From contig CABXVR010000001.1 of NCBI GenBank assembly GCA_902515565.1, positions 62,001 through 126,000 on the forward strand: 64,000 bases of DNA, read 5' to 3'. This document shows positions 1 through 10,383 of this stretch, in pieces. Origin of the DNA: an uncultured Bacteroidota bacterium (GTDB lineage: Bacteria; Bacteroidota; Bacteroidia; Flavobacteriales; Flavobacteriaceae). A model generated the notes under the pieces. It saw only the letters and a list, made by a program, of their open reading frames with translations, did not search any database and was not told where the DNA came from. Position numbers and translations under genes: made by a program. Each line of letters starts with the position of its first letter. Positions within the stretch are counted from its first letter, which is position 1.

Positions 1-642
1 ACTGATAAAAATTTTTATTTAATTTATTCAAACAAATCTGAAGAAACTACTATGTTTCTTAGTCAGATTAATGAGCTAAAAGATCGATTTCAGTCTAGAT
101 TTTTTGTTAAGCTTGTTTTCACTTCTACAAAGATAGCTTCTCACCAATTTGGAAGAATAACAGAGTCTAATATTTTTAGCCTTTTAGAGTTTCCTGAAAA
201 CAAATTTAAACCTCAGCAAAGCTCATTATACATTTGTGGTCCTGAAAAAATGCTAAACAGTGTATCGTCAGCACTTGAAAAAAATGGGTATTTAAAAGAA
301 AATATTTTCTATGAGCTGTTTTCAAGCTCTAAGCAGGACAGTTTTGTTTCGTCTGAAAGTGGGGATGTTATAATCTCATTCACTGTTGATGGTTTTACTT
401 CCAAAGTTAAATCAAGCAAGAACAAAACCGTTTTAGACTCTGCCTTATATAATGATATTGATGCTCCTTACTCGTGTAATGGAGGTGTTTGTGGTAGCTG
501 TATTGGTAAACTCAATAAAGGTGAAGTCAAAATGTTAAATAATACTGTTTTATCTGAGTCTGAAATAGAAGATGGTTTAATTTTAGCATGCCAAGCTGTA
601 GCAATATCAGACGAGTTGGATATTGATTTTGATGACGTTTAA
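1..642 (+). CDS. Ferredoxin-NADP reductase-like / 2Fe-2S ferredoxin-domain protein (PaaE-like), 5'-truncated by window edge
   Basis: Frame of ORF 52-642 is open back to base 1 (TDKNFYLIYSNKSEETTMFLSQ...). FNR-type YICGPEKML motif and plant-type 2Fe-2S motif CNGGVCGSC...C at the C-terminus. Confidence 0.85.
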   Translation, partial: TDKNFYLIYSNKSEETTMFLSQINELKDRFQSRFFVKLVFTSTKIASHQFGRITESNIFSLLEFPENKFKPQQSSLYICGPEKMLNSVSSALEKNGYLKENIFYELFSSSKQDSFVSSESGDVIISFTVDGFTSKVKSSKNKTVLDSALYNDIDAPYSCNGGVCGSCIGKLNKGEVKMLNNTVLSESEIEDGLILACQAVAISDELDIDFDDV

Positions 643-1646
643 ACCAAGGTTCTCAATTTTGAAATAATTTCTTTTGGAGAAATTGAAGAAATAGCCTTTT
701 CATACCCGTTTGGAAATTTCTCTCCATAAATAGAAGTAGGTATTTTTGGGAATTGCAATCTGTTAACCAAAATATTATTTTTATCTGTTTGTCCGTAAGG
801 TGAAAATCCTGCAAAAGGGTGAGTTACTCCCCAAATTGTTAAAACTTTAATTCCCATTAAAGCTGCAATGTGCCCATTAGCAGAGTCCATGGAAAGCATT
901 ATGCTAAGATTAGAAATCACATCCATTTCTTGATCTAAAGAAAATTTGTTAGCGATATTAATTACGTTTGAATGCTTGCCTGCTAAATCGTCTAAAATAA
1001 ACTCTTCTTTTTTTCCACCACCAAATAAAATCACATTAAAGTCTTTATTAATTTCTTTTATTACCTCTTCCATTTGCGCTATTGGGTACTCTTTACCTTT
1101 ATGTGCAGCAAAAGGAGCAATACCAATTAATAATTTATTGTTTTTTGGAATTAATTTTAAATCTGAGATGTCTACTCTATGTATTTGAGTTTTTGATAAT
1201 GGTTTGATTGAAATCCCAATTTTTTCAAAAACATCTCTATATCTTTGATGAGTGCTTTTTAATGGAGCGAATATTTTTCCTGAAACCAAGTTTTGTTTTT
1301 CATCTCTTCCTTTGTCTATTTGGTAAAAAGGAACCTTTAAGACTGCTTTTAAAAAGTTAGTTCTAAGCACTTCGTGTAAATCAACAACATAATCTAAATC
1401 AAGTTTTTTAATTTCTTTAAAAAGTCGAAACATTCCAAGCAGTCCTTTATGTTGTTTTTTCTTATCAAACGGTATTAAATTAACACCATTAAAGGCTCTA
1501 AAAAAAGGAAAAAACTGAAAGTTCGTCAACAATGAAATTTTATAATTTTTATTATTCTCTAACAGCTCTTTTAAAACAGGTGAAACCATGGCTACATCTC
1601 CCATTGAAGAAAGCCTGATAATAAGAATATGTTTTCTAAGTTTCAT
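639..1646 (-). CDS. Glycosyltransferase family 9 / ADP-heptose:LPS heptosyltransferase-like
   Basis: N-term ILIIRLSSMGDVAMVSPVLKEL; C-term MDSANGHIAALMGIKVLTIWGVTHPFAGFSPYGQ, typical of GT9. Confidence 0.85.
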   Translation of the reverse strand: MKLRKHILIIRLSSMGDVAMVSPVLKELLENNKNYKISLLTNFQFFPFFRAFNGVNLIPFDKKKQHKGLLGMFRLFKEIKKLDLDYVVDLHEVLRTNFLKAVLKVPFYQIDKGRDEKQNLVSGKIFAPLKSTHQRYRDVFEKIGISIKPLSKTQIHRVDISDLKLIPKNNKLLIGIAPFAAHKGKEYPIAQMEEVIKEINKDFNVILFGGGKKEEFILDDLAGKHSNVINIANKFSLDQEMDVISNLSIMLSMDSANGHIAALMGIKVLTIWGVTHPFAGFSPYGQTDKNNILVNRLQFPKIPTSIYGEKFPNGYEKAISSISPKEIISKLRTLV

Positions 1647-1652
1647 GTGTGG

Positions 1653-2039
1653 TTAAGAATAATCTTCATATGATTTTTCTTCAATTACTCCGGAATTTGT
1701 TAATATGTTAATTTCTTTTTTTAACTCAGACCTAACATCGTTAGTAAAATATACGTCTCTTGCAAGTTTCACGAACTTGGTGCCGAAATTCTTGTCTTTT
1801 TCGCACTGTCTAATATCGTCTTCAATAACCCAAAGTTTTCCATTGATTTCGGCAAGCTTAATATACAGCTTGTTAACAGCAGGGTTATATTTTTTAAATA
1901 ACTTTTGAACCAGCGGGTTTAGTTCATTAAACTCAACCTTTATATTGATTAGCTTTTTAGAGTCGGTAATGTTTTTTAATTTAAGTTCTAAAATGGAAAG
2001 TTTGTCCATAAGCTCTCCGTTTGATACTTCTACTTTCAT
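1653..2039 (-). CDS. DUF6165-like small protein (KVEVSNGELMDKLSILELKL)
   Basis: Intact ORF directly downstream of an envelope gene; characteristic N-terminus. Confidence 0.6.
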   Translation of the reverse strand: MKVEVSNGELMDKLSILELKLKNITDSKKLINIKVEFNELNPLVQKLFKKYNPAVNKLYIKLAEINGKLWVIEDDIRQCEKDKNFGTKFVKLARDVYFTNDVRSELKKEINILTNSGVIEEKSYEDYS

Positions 2040-2066
2040 AATTTAAATTTTATTAATCAAAAATAC

Positions 2067-2996
2067 TTAAAATAGAATTAAAACGTATGGGGCTAATAAG
2101 CCAATAGACAGAACAAGGTTTTTAACTAGTTCTCTTTTCGCCTGCTCAACACAACTTGTAAAAATTATAATTAAAGGTAAAAACAAAAAAACAAAAGCCA
2201 TAGAGTTAAGATTGCTAATAAAAATACTTAAAGCTAATATGGTTGTCAAAAGAATTAAAGTCGTAGTTCTTCTTCTTTCATTGGTTTTAATAACCCTGTT
2301 CCATATAAATATAAATATTAGAGGAATGAGGAAGCTAAAAAAAATAATTATTTTGACGGACCAATTAAGAGATGAAATGTTTTCATAAAAAGAAGAAATA
2401 TAATCAAGCGTTGGAATGTCAAAAAATAAAAGGTTTGTAAAATCTACGGGGTTAAGATAACCAGAGTTAATTATTTCTAATAAATATAAAAAAGTAGTTG
2501 CCGAAATTATTGCCAAAATAATAACTACTAGATTTTTTAAATTAAAGTGTGAATATAATATTAAAGCGATAATTAATACGATGAAAAAATACAGTGTAGG
2601 AATATAAAATACTGAGCTAATTAAAACCCAAAAGGAAGCGTCAAAGACTTTTTTGTTAATATTTGTTGGGGTTCTGATGCTATAAATTTTTCTGATGGCT
2701 AGAAGTAAAAACACATTTGCTATTAATATGTCGTCAAAAACAAAAATTTGCTCCATAAATAAGCCAATAAAAAAACAAACAGCAACTAAAGAATAGTTGT
2801 TTTTTTTATTTATGTAATTCTTGCTAATTATGAAATTAGCTAATAAAACGCTGGTTAGTAACAAAAACAGTGAAAAAGCCCCAATTAAAAAACTAGAAAC
2901 ATTGTAATTCAAATGAGCTAAAAAAAGCCCAAACAAGTATAAAAACGCAAAGACATAATGAATAGGGTTTGATTTTGTAAAAAAAGTTGCTATCAT
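2067..2996 (-). CDS. Multi-pass membrane protein, DUF6427-like
   Basis: 309 aa strongly hydrophobic ORF; N-term MIATFFTKSNPIHYVFAF resembles the flavobacterial DUF6427 family. Confidence 0.6.
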   Translation of the reverse strand: MIATFFTKSNPIHYVFAFLYLFGLFLAHLNYNVSSFLIGAFSLFLLLTSVLLANFIISKNYINKKNNYSLVAVCFFIGLFMEQIFVFDDILIANVFLLLAIRKIYSIRTPTNINKKVFDASFWVLISSVFYIPTLYFFIVLIIALILYSHFNLKNLVVIILAIISATTFLYLLEIINSGYLNPVDFTNLLFFDIPTLDYISSFYENISSLNWSVKIIIFFSFLIPLIFIFIWNRVIKTNERRRTTTLILLTTILALSIFISNLNSMAFVFLFLPLIIIFTSCVEQAKRELVKNLVLSIGLLAPYVLILF

Positions 2997-3008
2997 TTAA
3001 AGAGTTTG

Positions 3009-3016
3009 TATATTTG
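3009..3016 (+). promoter_or_regulatory. Bacteroidota -7 promoter element (TAnnTTTG): TATATTTG
   Basis: Exact match to TAnnTTTG about 20 nt upstream of the ATG at 3037; -33 element not convincingly resolved. Confidence 0.4.
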
Positions 3017-3036
3017 CAATGTAAAAATACTACAAT

Positions 3037-3270
3037 ATGTTAATAAGAGATATAATTTATGGGATTGAAGACTTATTTGTGAACTATCTTTTCTTTCCAT
3101 TTGATTTTTTAAGATTTACCGAACTAGAAAATTGGTGGGTAGCTAATTTTATGACTTGGATTTCCATCGTTGTATTTATATGTGCTTTTACATACTGGAT
3201 GTTACAATTAAAAAAGTTTGATGACAATCAAGAAGAAGATAAGTCTATTTCTGCACATTCTTTTTTATAA
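3037..3270 (+). CDS. Small membrane protein, DUF6341-like
   Basis: 77 aa, IYGIEDLFVNYLFFPFDFLR...ELENWWVANFMTWI...EEDKSISAHSFL; a Bacteroidota family sometimes misannotated as uracil phosphoribosyltransferase. Confidence 0.6.
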   Translation: MLIRDIIYGIEDLFVNYLFFPFDFLRFTELENWWVANFMTWISIVVFICAFTYWMLQLKKFDDNQEEDKSISAHSFL

Positions 3271-4536
3271 ATCAAAGCCTATATCTTTTCTATAGTACAT
3301 CCCTTCAAAATTAACTCTTGAAGCGCTTTTGTAAGAGTTGGTTAAAGCCTCCTGAAAATTGTTTCCAAATGAAGTGATTGCTAGCACTCTTCCTCCGTTT
3401 GTATAAACATCCTCCTTTTTTTGAACAGCCCCTGCGTGATAAACAGTCGAATCAACAACGTGGTCAATCCCCGTTATTTTAATTCCTTTATTATAATTAC
3501 TAGGGTATCCTCCTGAAACTAAAACTACTGTCGCTGCTGACCTGTGATCAACATTTAATTCAATTTTATCTAATGTTTTATTTTTAAATGATTGAAAAAT
3601 TTCTACAATGTCGTTTTGAATTCTAGGTAAAACAACCTCTGTTTCTGGATCCCCCATTCGAACATTATATTCAATAACTTTTGGCTCGTTATTTACATTG
3701 ATTAGTCCTATAAAGATAAAGCCTTGATAATCTATGTCATCTTTTTTAAGTCCTTGTATTGTAGGAACAATTATATTTTGTTCAATCTTTTTTAATAGTT
3801 TTTCATTAGCAAATGGGACAGGGGATATTGCTCCCATTCCTCCAGTGTTAAGCCCAGTGTCTCCTTCACCAATTCTTTTGTAATCTTTGGCGGTTGGAAG
3901 AACTTTGTAGTTTACTCCATCCGTTAATACAAAACAACTTAATTCTATTCCGTCTAAAAACTCTTCAATTACTACTTTAGAACTTGCTATTCCAAATTTT
4001 TCGCCAACTAACATTTCGGTTAATTGGTTCTTTGCATCATCAAAATTGTCAAGTATTAAAACACCTTTTCCTGCGGCTAACCCATCCGCTTTTAAAACAT
4101 ATGGTGGTGTAAGAGTTTTTAAAAATTCAAATCCTTCGTTTAAATTTTCTCTTGTAAATGTTGCATAAGCTGCGGTTGGGATATTGTGACGAACCAAAAA
4201 CTTTTTTGCAAAATCTTTACTCCCCTCAAGACTTGCTGCATTTTGTTTTGGTCCAATAATAGCTATTGATTTAGTTTGTTCATCTTTTGAAAAGAAGTCA
4301 TGTATTCCGTTAACTAAAGGGTCCTCTGGTCCAACAATTATCATACTAATTCCAAGCTTAAGAGATGTTCTTTTTACCTCCTCAAAATCATTTATATCTA
4401 TTGGAACATTGGTAGCAATTTGCTGTGTGCCAGAATTTCCTGGAGCAACAAAAAGCTTTTCAGTTAATTTACTGCTTGCTACTTTTAAAGCAAAAGCATG
4501 TTCCCTTCCTCCGGAACCAAGTATTAGTATGTTCAT
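3265..4536 (-). CDS. purD: Phosphoribosylamine--glycine ligase
   Basis: MNILILGSGGREHAFALKVA, KADGLAAGKGVLI, NTGGMGAISPVP, EYNVRMGDPETE. Confidence 0.96.
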   Translation of the reverse strand: MNILILGSGGREHAFALKVASSKLTEKLFVAPGNSGTQQIATNVPIDINDFEEVKRTSLKLGISMIIVGPEDPLVNGIHDFFSKDEQTKSIAIIGPKQNAASLEGSKDFAKKFLVRHNIPTAAYATFTRENLNEGFEFLKTLTPPYVLKADGLAAGKGVLILDNFDDAKNQLTEMLVGEKFGIASSKVVIEEFLDGIELSCFVLTDGVNYKVLPTAKDYKRIGEGDTGLNTGGMGAISPVPFANEKLLKKIEQNIIVPTIQGLKKDDIDYQGFIFIGLINVNNEPKVIEYNVRMGDPETEVVLPRIQNDIVEIFQSFKNKTLDKIELNVDHRSAATVVLVSGGYPSNYNKGIKITGIDHVVDSTVYHAGAVQKKEDVYTNGGRVLAITSFGNNFQEALTNSYKSASRVNFEGMYYRKDIGFDL

Positions 4537-4593
4537 TAATGTTTTTTTGTAAAAATAATGTATCTGTGATTATTAAAAAAAGGAAAAGAACAA

Positions 4594-5964
4594 CTAATAT
4601 GCTTTGTCTTCACCTTTTATAAAGTTTACTATAGTTCTAAAGATAATTTTTATATCTAACAATATTGACCAGTTTTCTAAATAGTATATGTCAAACTTTA
4701 TTCTATTAACAATGTCAGATTCTTTTTGAACTTCTCCGCGATATCCACTTACCTGCGCTAGGCCAGTAATACCAGGCTTAATCACATGTCTTAACATGTA
4801 TTTATCAACTGTCTTATAATACTTGTCATTTTCTTTAATCATGTGTGGCCTAGGGCCAACTACTGACATATCGCCAAGCAAGACGTTTATAAACTGAGGC
4901 ATCTCATCCAAACTAGTTTTTCGCAGAAATTTACCAACATTAGTTACTCTATAATCACCCTTTGTTGCTTGTTGCTTATGTGCGTCCTCGTTTACAATCA
5001 TTGATCTAAATTTGAGACAACTGAACTCCTTATAATTTATTCCATTTCTAGTTTGTTTAAAGAAAACTGGACCTATTGATTCTTTTTTAATAAATAATGC
5101 GATAATTGGAGTTAACCAACTCAAAATAAATATGATAACTGTGAGAGATAAAACAATATCAGTAAGTCTTTTAAAAAACATATTCACTGAATCTTGAAGT
5201 GGAACTTTTCTCAATGATAGTATTGGTAAAGAATCATACGTTTCGTAAATGAGTTTTTTAGAATTTAGCTTAGTTGGGTTTGGGATTAGTTTAATTGTTT
5301 TTAAATTATTATCGCAATACTTAATTAACATCTTAAGTTCTTCATCTTTAATGTCTTCAGTCGAGCAATATATTTCATCTATTTCTTGCTCTTCTACGAA
5401 GCTGATGCATTCTAAAACAGACTCCTTTGATGTGGTTAAAAATGTTTTTTTGTGCAAGTATCCGGCATCTTTATTTGTATTAAAAAAAAGTTCTAAATTT
5501 TGTGATTCTTTACTACTACCTATTATTATAGTTTTTCGGTAATTTCCACCAAAATAAGATCTAAATGTCTTAATTGAATAGTATGTCAATATCTTAACTA
5601 AAAATATTATAACTGAAATTGGAATTAATAGTTTAATAGCTGTATTTGGCTGGAGTTCTATCTCAGGAAAAATTCCTGAAAAACAAAAAAGAGATAAAGC
5701 AAATAACAAGACTTGGTTAAAAAGCAAGCTAATTATTTTTAGAATATTTGTGTATCTATAGATGTAGTAAAACCTGTTAAATACAGAAATAAGAATCCAT
5801 AAAACAGACAGCACAAAAAAATGTTTGATTTCAAACTCTTTATATAAGTAAATAGTAATGAAATAGCTGACTATAAAATTAATTATTAAAATATCAATAA
5901 AATACGACAATGGGCTAATTAAACCTGAGTATCTTCTTGTTTTAGCTTTTGTCATTTTTGCCAA
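4594..5964 (-). CDS. Polyprenyl glycosylphosphotransferase (WcaJ-type initiating sugar transferase)
   Basis: C-terminal bacterial sugar transferase domain KFRSMIVNEDAH...RKTSLDEMPQFINVLLGDMSVVGPRPHM...KPGITGLAQVSGYRGE; N-terminal TM helices. Confidence 0.92.
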   Translation of the reverse strand: MAKMTKAKTRRYSGLISPLSYFIDILIINFIVSYFITIYLYKEFEIKHFFVLSVLWILISVFNRFYYIYRYTNILKIISLLFNQVLLFALSLFCFSGIFPEIELQPNTAIKLLIPISVIIFLVKILTYYSIKTFRSYFGGNYRKTIIIGSSKESQNLELFFNTNKDAGYLHKKTFLTTSKESVLECISFVEEQEIDEIYCSTEDIKDEELKMLIKYCDNNLKTIKLIPNPTKLNSKKLIYETYDSLPILSLRKVPLQDSVNMFFKRLTDIVLSLTVIIFILSWLTPIIALFIKKESIGPVFFKQTRNGINYKEFSCLKFRSMIVNEDAHKQQATKGDYRVTNVGKFLRKTSLDEMPQFINVLLGDMSVVGPRPHMIKENDKYYKTVDKYMLRHVIKPGITGLAQVSGYRGEVQKESDIVNRIKFDIYYLENWSILLDIKIIFRTIVNFIKGEDKAY

Positions 5965-7036
5965 TTGATTTTATAAACTTCTCTATATTTAATTCAAAGT
6001 TAGTCGTACTATATTTTAAAGATTGATTTCTAATAAATTCATAATCGAATTCAATTTTATTAAAACGACTCATTGCTTCTAAAATTGCATTCGAGTCTTG
6101 TTTTTCAAAGAAAACTCCAGTTTTATTTTCAATTACAGTTTCTTTAAGCCCTCCCTTTTTAATAGCAATTACAGGTGTCCCGCAAGCTTGTGCCTCAACT
6201 GGAGCAATACCAAAATCTTCAATCCCTGCGTGAATAAATGCTTTTGCTTTACTTACATAATTATAAATAACTGAAGAGTTTGAGTATTCTATAAATTTTA
6301 TATTTTTAGACGCAATTCTTCTTAAATAATTATATTGAGAACCCGAACCTATAATAATTAAATTCTCATCAGTTTTATTAAATGCCTTAACAATTAAATC
6401 AACTCTTTTGTAAGGTTCAAGTCTACATGCAGTAACAAAATAATTCTCTTTGTTTCTTTGTAGCTTAAAGCTGTCTACATCAACTGGAGGATAAATAATT
6501 TCTGAATCCAATTTGTAGGTTTCTTTAATCCATTTTTGTACAAATCTTGAGTTAGCTATTAAATAATCAGGATTTGAAGCTTGTTTGATATCTGTTTTTT
6601 TTAAAAAATCTAAAATGGGTGAAATTAAAAATCTTGTTTTTTTCCCAAAATATATTTCCTCTTTGTCCCAAAGATATCTTTGGTTTCTTGCTTGTATATA
6701 AGAGACATGTATTTGACTAACACATGATTTTTTTATTCCTTTTGCGACAGAAAATGATGAAGAAAGTATTAATTCAATCCCTTTATCAATTTTAATTCTT
6801 TTAATAAAAAATGGGAAAAAGAAAAAGAAATATCTAAACTTACTTTTAAATAATTGAAGGAAAGAATTCTTTATTTTAATTTTTTTATTTGAAAAAACCA
6901 GTTTTCGATCTTCATTGCTCATTATGTTTACCAACGTGTAACAAGTTTCAAATTGAAATGTTTTTGTTAGAGACGATATTACCCTTTCTGCTCCTCCGTA
7001 TTTGTCTAACCAATCAACTGCTATTGCTTTTTTCAT
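5942..7036 (-). CDS. Glycosyltransferase family 4
   Basis: DWLDKYGGAERVI; C-term GIEDFGIAPVEAQACGTPVIAIKKGGLKETV. Confidence 0.9.
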   Translation of the reverse strand: MKKAIAVDWLDKYGGAERVISSLTKTFQFETCYTLVNIMSNEDRKLVFSNKKIKIKNSFLQLFKSKFRYFFFFFPFFIKRIKIDKGIELILSSSFSVAKGIKKSCVSQIHVSYIQARNQRYLWDKEEIYFGKKTRFLISPILDFLKKTDIKQASNPDYLIANSRFVQKWIKETYKLDSEIIYPPVDVDSFKLQRNKENYFVTACRLEPYKRVDLIVKAFNKTDENLIIIGSGSQYNYLRRIASKNIKFIEYSNSSVIYNYVSKAKAFIHAGIEDFGIAPVEAQACGTPVIAIKKGGLKETVIENKTGVFFEKQDSNAILEAMSRFNKIEFDYEFIRNQSLKYSTTNFELNIEKFIKSIGKNDKS

Positions 7037-8235
7037 TTTATTGCTTTTTTTTCATTTTGATCTAATAAAATGAAAATTAAAATTAAAGAAAAAAGATAAA
7101 CTCCAATTAATCGATGAAAATTATTGTAGACTGTCATATAAATTAACATGCTAATAAGCAATAGCAAATTTGTTTTTGAATCTTTAGCTAATTTAAAAGC
7201 CTGAATAAGAAATGTAAGAAAAATAAAAGCCCCTAAGATTCCTTGGCTTAATAAAATATCGAGGTATTGATTATGTGTATTAAATTCTTTTTCAATGAAC
7301 CAATTTCTCTTTTTTTCTTGAGTTATGTTTGTGTATTTTTCAACTAATTTTTCTGTTGTTTTAGCGAATCCATTTCCTGTGATTAAGTTTGTTTCTTTTA
7401 ATAATTCAAAAGAATATTTCCAAATTAAGAATCGCGGTTCATGCATTTCTATTTTTTCAAAATAACTAGTTCTAAAATTGTCATCTGAATGAAAAATTCT
7501 TTTGGATAAGTTGTTATTTGTTAATACCACAAGAGAAGTTAAAAGAAGTATTGAGAGTGCTACTACATACCTCATGTAGGATTTTAAAAATGTAAAAACA
7601 TAATAAATAATTATAAATAAAACTGAAACAATAGCAATTCTTCCAGCAATTAAAAAAACAAAAAAAACAAAAAAAACTGCTAAAAAAAGGTTGTGTTTTT
7701 TTCTGTTTTTTAATAGCCTTTCAATAACAAAGATTAAACTAAAAGCACACAAAAGACCCAGGTATAGTCTTTGAACGGTAAGTGTCTCGTTTATTAAAGG
7801 ACCTTTAGTAAAGTTAAATACTCCTGTTTGATAAATTATCATATAAATTTTAATCAAAGAATATATACAGGCTGTAAATGTTCCTAAAACAATTCCTGAT
7901 TTTAAATAGCTCGCGTTTTTTTTCTTTAAACCAAAAGATAATATTACTAAAAGCAGAACTTGAAATAGTTTTTTTATCTGAGAGATGTCTTCAATTAAAT
8001 TATTTAGAAAAACAGCCTTTAAAAAAATAAAAAATATAAATGCAGACAACCAAATTACAAGTTTATTGTTTAACTTATTTACTAGCTCACTCCAATTTAT
8101 AACAAATGGAAATAGTAAAACTAAAGCTATATTTGCGCCATTTGGTATAGCATAAAACTTGTCTCCAATAAATGCTAGAGAAAAACAAATAATAAAAAAC
8201 AAGCTTGAGTATATTTTGTCTAGAGAAAGTCTCAC
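7033..8235 (-). CDS. O-antigen ligase/polymerase family membrane protein (Wzy/WaaL-like)
   Basis: Multi-TM with ITGNGFAKT...NTHNQYLDILLSQGILGAFIFL. Confidence 0.8.
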   Translation of the reverse strand: MRLSLDKIYSSLFFIICFSLAFIGDKFYAIPNGANIALVLLFPFVINWSELVNKLNNKLVIWLSAFIFFIFLKAVFLNNLIEDISQIKKLFQVLLLVILSFGLKKKNASYLKSGIVLGTFTACIYSLIKIYMIIYQTGVFNFTKGPLINETLTVQRLYLGLLCAFSLIFVIERLLKNRKKHNLFLAVFFVFFVFLIAGRIAIVSVLFIIIYYVFTFLKSYMRYVVALSILLLTSLVVLTNNNLSKRIFHSDDNFRTSYFEKIEMHEPRFLIWKYSFELLKETNLITGNGFAKTTEKLVEKYTNITQEKKRNWFIEKEFNTHNQYLDILLSQGILGAFIFLTFLIQAFKLAKDSKTNLLLLISMLIYMTVYNNFHRLIGVYLFSLILIFILLDQNEKKAIK

Positions 8236-9017
8236 TAATAAATTTTTGATTTAATAAATGTAAGAATTTTAACAGGCATTATTAATAAAATTAAATTTCT
8301 AAGTATGGAGATAATAGGGGTGAATCCAAAATAAAAATTATCTATTAAAATACTTATACGATGATACACTTGAAGTTTTCTGTTTTTATAAGATATTGAA
8401 TCCTTAGACATTACATAATCAAGTAATATTTCGGGGTAATTCTCACTCTTAAATTGTCTTGTAATGTTGAAAAAGAAAGCATAATCTTGAGCTGCGCGCC
8501 TATATTTGAAAGGATATTTTAAAGTTGATGAAATAATTTCAGTTTTAATTACAACTGTTGGATGAACAAACATACTGTTTTTATACATTTTTCTTTGAAT
8601 TGTATCGTAGTCCGTTGGATGTTTTAAGTTATACTTAAAAACACCTTTGTCATCAACAATTCTGACCCATGTTCCAAGTAGCTTTATGTCTCTATTTTTA
8701 TATAAATAGTCCAGTTGTTTTGTGAATTTGTTTATATGACATAAATCTCCACAATCTAATCGGCCTATATATTCATATTTTTTTTCTACTGCAAAATCAA
8801 GTCCAAGATTTAGCGCTTCCCCTATTCCCGAATTAGTTTTAAGAAATTTAAAAAAAACTTTTCCATTATATTTTATATCACTTTTATCTAATTTATTTGT
8901 GCTTCCATCATCTATTACTAATATATCAATACTTATATCTTCATTAATTGAAGCTATGGTTTTTTTAAGTCCAATTAAGTTATTATAATGAGGAATAAGA
9001 ACAATTATGTTAGACAT
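8235..9017 (-). CDS. Glycosyltransferase family 2
   Basis: Likely start MSNIIVLIPHYNN inside ORF 8235-9044; VIDDGSTNK, RLDCGDLCH motifs. Confidence 0.85.
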   Translation of the reverse strand: MSNIIVLIPHYNNLIGLKKTIASINEDISIDILVIDDGSTNKLDKSDIKYNGKVFFKFLKTNSGIGEALNLGLDFAVEKKYEYIGRLDCGDLCHINKFTKQLDYLYKNRDIKLLGTWVRIVDDKGVFKYNLKHPTDYDTIQRKMYKNSMFVHPTVVIKTEIISSTLKYPFKYRRAAQDYAFFFNITRQFKSENYPEILLDYVMSKDSISYKNRKLQVYHRISILIDNFYFGFTPIISILRNLILLIMPVKILTFIKSKIY

Positions 9018-10383
9018 TGCTAATCTTTTTAGTTGAATTGACAAAAATTAAGGCCAGGCAAATCCAAAACCCATAAATTCTAAAAGTATCCATCTTTAGC
9101 CAATTTAACATAAATCCAGTCATAGATACAAACACGATTATGGCTAATAAGTTTTTTTGCCTATTCAAATTATTATAACACCAAATGAATATAAAGGTCA
9201 TAAACAACAAAAAACCTATTAATCCCAAAGCCCCTGTCTCAGCCGCTAGTCGTAAATAAAGATTGTACCCTGGTGGAAATCTTTTATTATTTTGATTAAG
9301 ATATTTTAATCTAAATTCCCAATTATTTCTTTTAGCCCAAGTTGGATACTTTGCTCTTGCTTCATATGCTTGCTGTCCATATCCAGTTCCAATAACTGGA
9401 TTTTCTAAAAATACCTGATACATTGCGTATTGAATTCCAAACCTTGATTTGTTGGAAAGCGAATGGTCATTATCGTTTAGTTTAAAAGATTGAATTTCAT
9501 TATCAACATAGTTTAAAATTTTTGGAGCGAAAGCTAAAAAACCAATTGAAATAGCTATCGCTGATGTTAACAAAATTTTAGAAAACAATTTATTATATTG
9601 ATAAGATTGAGAAATTACAATTACAAACATAATCGCTTGAACTATTATAATAAAGAATGCTGCTCTAGAGCCTGAGATAAAAGCTAGGGCTATTACCAAC
9701 AAGGCAGGCAGAAACCTTAAATAGCTTTTCGAGGTTATTATGTAGCTACACATCCATGAAAAAATTGTAATTAAATAAGTTCCAAGTGCAGGTGGTTCAA
9801 AAGTTACTGATGATATTCTTTTAAGTCTTAGGTCTGTTTTTGCCTCAACAAAAGGAAGGTAGTCAAAAATGTTTAAGACAGGTTTTTTTAAATTTATCAT
9901 ATTAAATTTAACCACTAAAATTTCGATTATAGCATAAACTATAACGATAACAAATGAGTAATAAATCGCTTTTCTGATTAGATAAATTAACCTTTTAGAA
10001 TCTATATTTAGAAAACTATTGTAAAATGTAATTGGCAATATAACGGCTGCTAAAATTAAAGAAAAATACTGTCTTAAAAATCTAACAACTCCGGAAGTTT
10101 GTTTAAAAGAATTGTCTAAAACTGTTTCAAAGTTAATCAAGGTTGTTAATGCTGCCCAAACCAAAAAAATAATTAATGAATAAAATATTGGGCTATGAAA
10201 AGGGAGTTTGATTTTTTTCTTAAATAATAGAGTAAAAAATGCTAATAAAAAAAACAAGACGCACGAGTCTCTATAATATTCTCCTAAAAAAGAAATTCCA
10301 TCCCATGAGTTAAAAGGAAGAAAAAATATTCCAGTTAAAATTAAAAAAAACGAAACGTTTAATATGTTAAGGTTTAATTTCAT
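9010..10383 (-). CDS. O-antigen ligase/polymerase family membrane protein (Wzy-like), second in locus
   Basis: Multi-TM; SGSRAAFFI and VIGTGYGQQAYEARAK...PPGYNLYLRLAAETGALGLIGFL. Confidence 0.8.
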   Translation of the reverse strand: MKLNLNILNVSFFLILTGIFFLPFNSWDGISFLGEYYRDSCVLFFLLAFFTLLFKKKIKLPFHSPIFYSLIIFLVWAALTTLINFETVLDNSFKQTSGVVRFLRQYFSLILAAVILPITFYNSFLNIDSKRLIYLIRKAIYYSFVIVIVYAIIEILVVKFNMINLKKPVLNIFDYLPFVEAKTDLRLKRISSVTFEPPALGTYLITIFSWMCSYIITSKSYLRFLPALLVIALAFISGSRAAFFIIIVQAIMFVIVISQSYQYNKLFSKILLTSAIAISIGFLAFAPKILNYVDNEIQSFKLNDNDHSLSNKSRFGIQYAMYQVFLENPVIGTGYGQQAYEARAKYPTWAKRNNWEFRLKYLNQNNKRFPPGYNLYLRLAAETGALGLIGFLLFMTFIFIWCYNNLNRQKNLLAIIVFVSMTGFMLNWLKMDTFRIYGFWICLALIFVNSTKKISNV